Position numbers and translations under genes: made by a program | The notes under the pieces: model-generated | What the model saw: only the letters and a program-made list of their open reading frames with translations | Told to the model about the DNA's origin: nothing | The model's database searches: none | Shown: positions 60,932 through 64,000 of the stretch, in pieces | Position numbering within the stretch: the stretch's first letter is position 1 | How the letters are laid out: each line of letters begins with the position of its first letter | DNA from: Datisca glomerata | Taxonomy: Eukaryota; Streptophyta; Magnoliopsida; Cucurbitales; Datiscaceae | Assembly: GCA_003255025.1 (NCBI GenBank) | Contig: QANY01008651.1 | Span: 496,001-560,000 of the forward strand | DNA length: 64,000 nucleotides | Reading direction: 5' to 3'

Positions 60932-61554
60932 TATTGAAATACATATAGTTGATGAGTATTATGGTAAATTTAGTTAATAATTTTGTTGATTTTTTGTAAG
61001 ACAATTATTTTCATAATAATTATTATTACTAGTTAGGTAACAAATTAAAGTTTCTAAATGATATAGTTTGGGGCTTTTAGCATAGATAGGCCCGTTATAG
61101 AACTTATAGACAAAAATAACCCACCAATTTAATAGTAAGTAAAAACGACCATTTTTAAGTTAGAAAGTTTAAAATTAGTTATGAACTTACTATCTTAGTC
61201 TCTCACTTTTTTAGCTATCAAGAGAAACTTCCATCACTTTTGTTTTTTTTCTTATGTTTGTTTATGGTGTTTTTTCTCACTTCTCTTAAATAATTTTTTT
61301 AAATACATTAAACCGAAAACCCTATTTTCATTTTTTTACGTGTCACCTACTCTCTCTCTCTCTCACGAGATCTCCATCTCTGTTTCATTTTTTGTGTCAC
61401 CTACTCATCCTTCTAATGTAGCAATCAACACTGAATATTCTACAAGGATCATATATTATTTCATTGTTTTCCCAATCACTTATCAATAACTTGTTATTAC
61501 CCATTGAACTTTCAACTATTGATATACTAGAAGAAAGTTGGGTTACCGTTACTG
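60932..61554. other. Spacer
   Basis: AT-rich, with a CT microsatellite-like stretch near 61352-61365. The LTR of the next copia relic may start here but could not be delimited. Confidence 0.45.
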
Positions 61555-64000
61555 GTGATTTTCTTGAAAGGGTTTAAACCCCATTCCTCTGTATGTTATT
61601 TTCACCAAATCTCTAGAAAGTCCTTTGGTGAGAAGATTTTCCATGTTATTACTTGACCTAACAAAGATAATGTTAATTACACCATCCTTTATAAACTACT
61701 TGAGATATTCATTTCTTAAACTAATATGTCTAGACTTTCCATTATATACTTTACTATATGCTCTAGACATAGTAGCTTCACTATCACAATACTAGCATCG
61801 GTTGTGGCCACAATGATATATCAAATAAAATTTTTTGCAGCCATTATGCTTCTTTGCATGTTATAGCTAATGCGATAAACTCAAATTCCATGGTTGAGTG
61901 TGATAGACATGTTGTTTCATTGAAGCCCAAGATATAGGTCCATCTCCAAGGGTGAATATCCAACTAGCATCCGAGTATCCTTCTAGTGTCGCCAGAAAGT
62001 TTGAGTATAATACGCAAAAGTCAATCGTTGACTTTAGATAACCAAGTATTCTAGCAATCACTTTCCAATGAATTGTACTAGGATTACTTGTATACCTTGA
62101 GAGATTGCATACTGCAAATGCTATATCTGGCTTGGTACAATGCATGGCATACATTATGCTTCCTATCACACTAGCATACTCAAGTTGTGCTATAGATCTA
62201 CCAGTATCATATAGCATTTTAATACTTGAATCATAAGGTGTAATTACTTATTTGATTCCCAAATGGTTACATTTCAAAAGCAGCTTGTTTATATAATGAG
62301 TTTGACATAATACATAATCATCATTGTGTGTTTTAACTTTAATTTCTAAGATAGTATCGACTTCATTAAGATCTTTCATTTTAAATTTAGAAGTCAAATA
62401 TATCTTAGTTTCCAAAACACCTTTCATTTTAGTTCCAAAGATAACCAAATCATCAACATAAAGACATATAATTACACCAAATTCATTTGAGAACTTATAA
62501 TATATGCATTTATTGGCATTGTTATGTTTAAAACCATAGGATAAAATTATAGAATCAAACTTATCATGCCATTGCTCGGGTGCTTGTAAGTCCATAAAGT
62601 GACTTGACTAATTTGCACACTTTCCTTTCATTTCTAGGAAGTATGAAGCCCTCAAGTTGTTCCATATAAATTTATTCATCAAGATCACAATTTAAAAATG
62701 TTGTTTTCACATCTATTTGATGAATATGTAATTTATAAAGAGATGCTAGAGCAATTAATACTCTAATGGATATGAGTCTGGTAACATGAGCATATGTATA
62801 TATTTTTCCTTTTTCCTATTTAAAACCTTTGGCGACTAATCTCGCCTTTAACGTTTGAATGAATCCATCAGTATTGTACGTCATTCTAAATACCCACTTA
62901 CTACTTATCGGTATTTATCCGGAAGGTAAATCAACTAAGACCCATGTTTTATCTGATAACAATGAGTCCATCTCATCATTTATTGCTCCTTCTATCATGA
63001 AGCATCTCTAGAAGCCATTGCTTCATTAAAAGTCATAGGATCATATTTATATTCAACAAAATAGGTATTTTAATCAAAAAACTATTTCTATCTCCTTCAA
63101 CTAGAAACACAATCACTTGAGAGGAGATGAAATCAGAATCCAATGTTTTTCTTTTCTTATTTTCTGACTTTTTCTAACTCAAGTACTGGTTCAAGTACTT
63201 TTCGTTTGTCATTTGTTGATGAACTAATATCTTTAATAGATAAAGGCATATTATTATGCTCACTCGTAGATCTAGTGTCATGGAGAAATCTATCTTCAAT
63301 GAATGCAATATCTCTGGATTCAACAATGACATTAGATTCTAGATCTAACAGCCTATATGCTTTAGAATTTTCTGCATATCCAACAAATATACTTTTCACA
63401 CCTTTTGGACCTAATTTTGTCCTTTTTAGATCATGAGTCTATAAAATGCAATGCACCCCCCACACTCTTAGATATCCTAAGTTTGGTTTTCTAACTTTCC
63501 AAGTTTCGTATGGTGAAACATGAGTTTTAATAAAAGGGATTCTATTATGAACATGACAAGCATCTAGAAGGGCTTCTCCCCACAAATTAGTAGATAATCT
63601 ACTGTTTAAAATCATAGAATTGACCATATCGGTTAAATCTTATTTTTTCTCTCAGCCAGACCATTATGTTGGGGATTATAGGGTGCATTTTTTTATGTAT
63701 AATACAATGTTCTTCACAATAAAGAAAAAATTCAATAGAAATATATTCCCCACCTCTTTCACTACGAAGTATTTTAATTTTCTTTTCCTTTTGATTTTCT
63801 ACTTCGTTTTTGTGTTGTTTGAACTTATCAAAAGCTCCATCCTTACTAGCCATTAAATACACATATGTATATCTTGAATAATCATCAATATAAGTAATAA
63901 AATATCTTACCTCCCCTAGTTAAAATACCATTAAATTCACAAATATCAGAATGAATGAGCTCTGACATATTTGAACTTCTTTTAACTTTATGAAAAGGTT
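61555..64000 (-). mobile_element. Copia relic 4, integrase to RNase H, minus strand, continues past window
   Basis: Read from the right edge downward: integrase core and C-terminus (63862-63599 with ERGGEYISIEF; 63627-63439 with LWGEALLDACHVHNRIP; 63399-63157), RT (62595-62248 with the catalytic LYVDDLVIFG box), connection and RNase H (62217-61867 with ASVIGSIMYAMHCTKPDIAF and YSDASWI), then the pol end to ~61560 (ENLLTKGLSRDLV-like). Frames are open in long pieces but separated by stops. gag and the 5' LTR would lie beyond 64000. Confidence 0.88.

Noticed and set aside
60747..61004. 85-residue minus-strand frame as a small gene
   Set aside because: It coincides with the SINE body, which is transcribed by Pol III and non-coding; similar peptides turn up wherever this SINE occurs.

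Overview
This is a plant nuclear window, probably eudicot. It is AT-rich, has GT-AG introns and is crowded with Ty1/copia, Ty3/gypsy, LINE, SINE and MITE relics plus transferred plastid and mitochondrial DNA. Only three loci look like working host genes. (1) 22445-22978 (+) is a membrane-anchored arabinogalactan-type, Pro/Ser-rich protein. (2) 26108-31996 (-) is the complete plastid MEP-pathway gene HDS/ISPG. I rebuilt it as 19 coding exons totalling 2223 nt, i.e. 740 codons plus stop, with a further 5'UTR exon. (3) 35857-37005 (-) is an F-box/kelch protein, intronless in its coding part, with a spliced 5' leader.

Layout. 1-6860: a LINE relic split by a copia element (1482-6032) that carries a 5-bp target duplication. 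6913-7314: a hAT-type MITE. 8640-13935: a pair of ~0.6-kb direct repeats enclosing a gypsy relic (10700-11977, 5-bp target duplication) and a seven-monomer ~179-bp satellite-like array with strict B-A-B-A alternation. 14490-15360: a second LINE relic. 15631-21862: a gypsy element whose gag runs, in the same reading frame, into a ~3-kb array of 60-bp repeats that then changes into a 24-bp array. 22.1-37.9 kb: the gene island, with a mitochondrial-type group II intron fragment and a pararetrovirus-like RNase H relic at 33.4-34.4 kb.

40.8-57.2 kb is a rearranged cluster of one long-LTR (~2.1-2.2 kb) copia family. Several LTR pieces are inverted. One copy holds ~2.4 kb of mitochondrial DNA (with sdh3) just behind its primer-binding site. 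Another copy holds, inside its 3' LTR, a ~1.1-kb patchwork of plastid genes (rps12 5' exon, psbD, psaB, ndhD). 57.2-64 kb holds two minus-strand copia relics and a tRNA-derived SINE with a perfect 9-bp target duplication.

The genes do not form a pathway together. HDS acts in plastid isoprenoid synthesis, the F-box/kelch protein is a presumed SCF ubiquitin-ligase adaptor, and the AGP-type protein is a cell-surface protein. The most unusual content is the structure of the repeats: the gag-derived 60-bp to 24-bp arrays, the alternating 179-bp satellite, and organelle DNA lodged twice in the same retrotransposon family. I found no evidence for a new enzymatic or defence system. All calls come from reading the sequence; no search was run.
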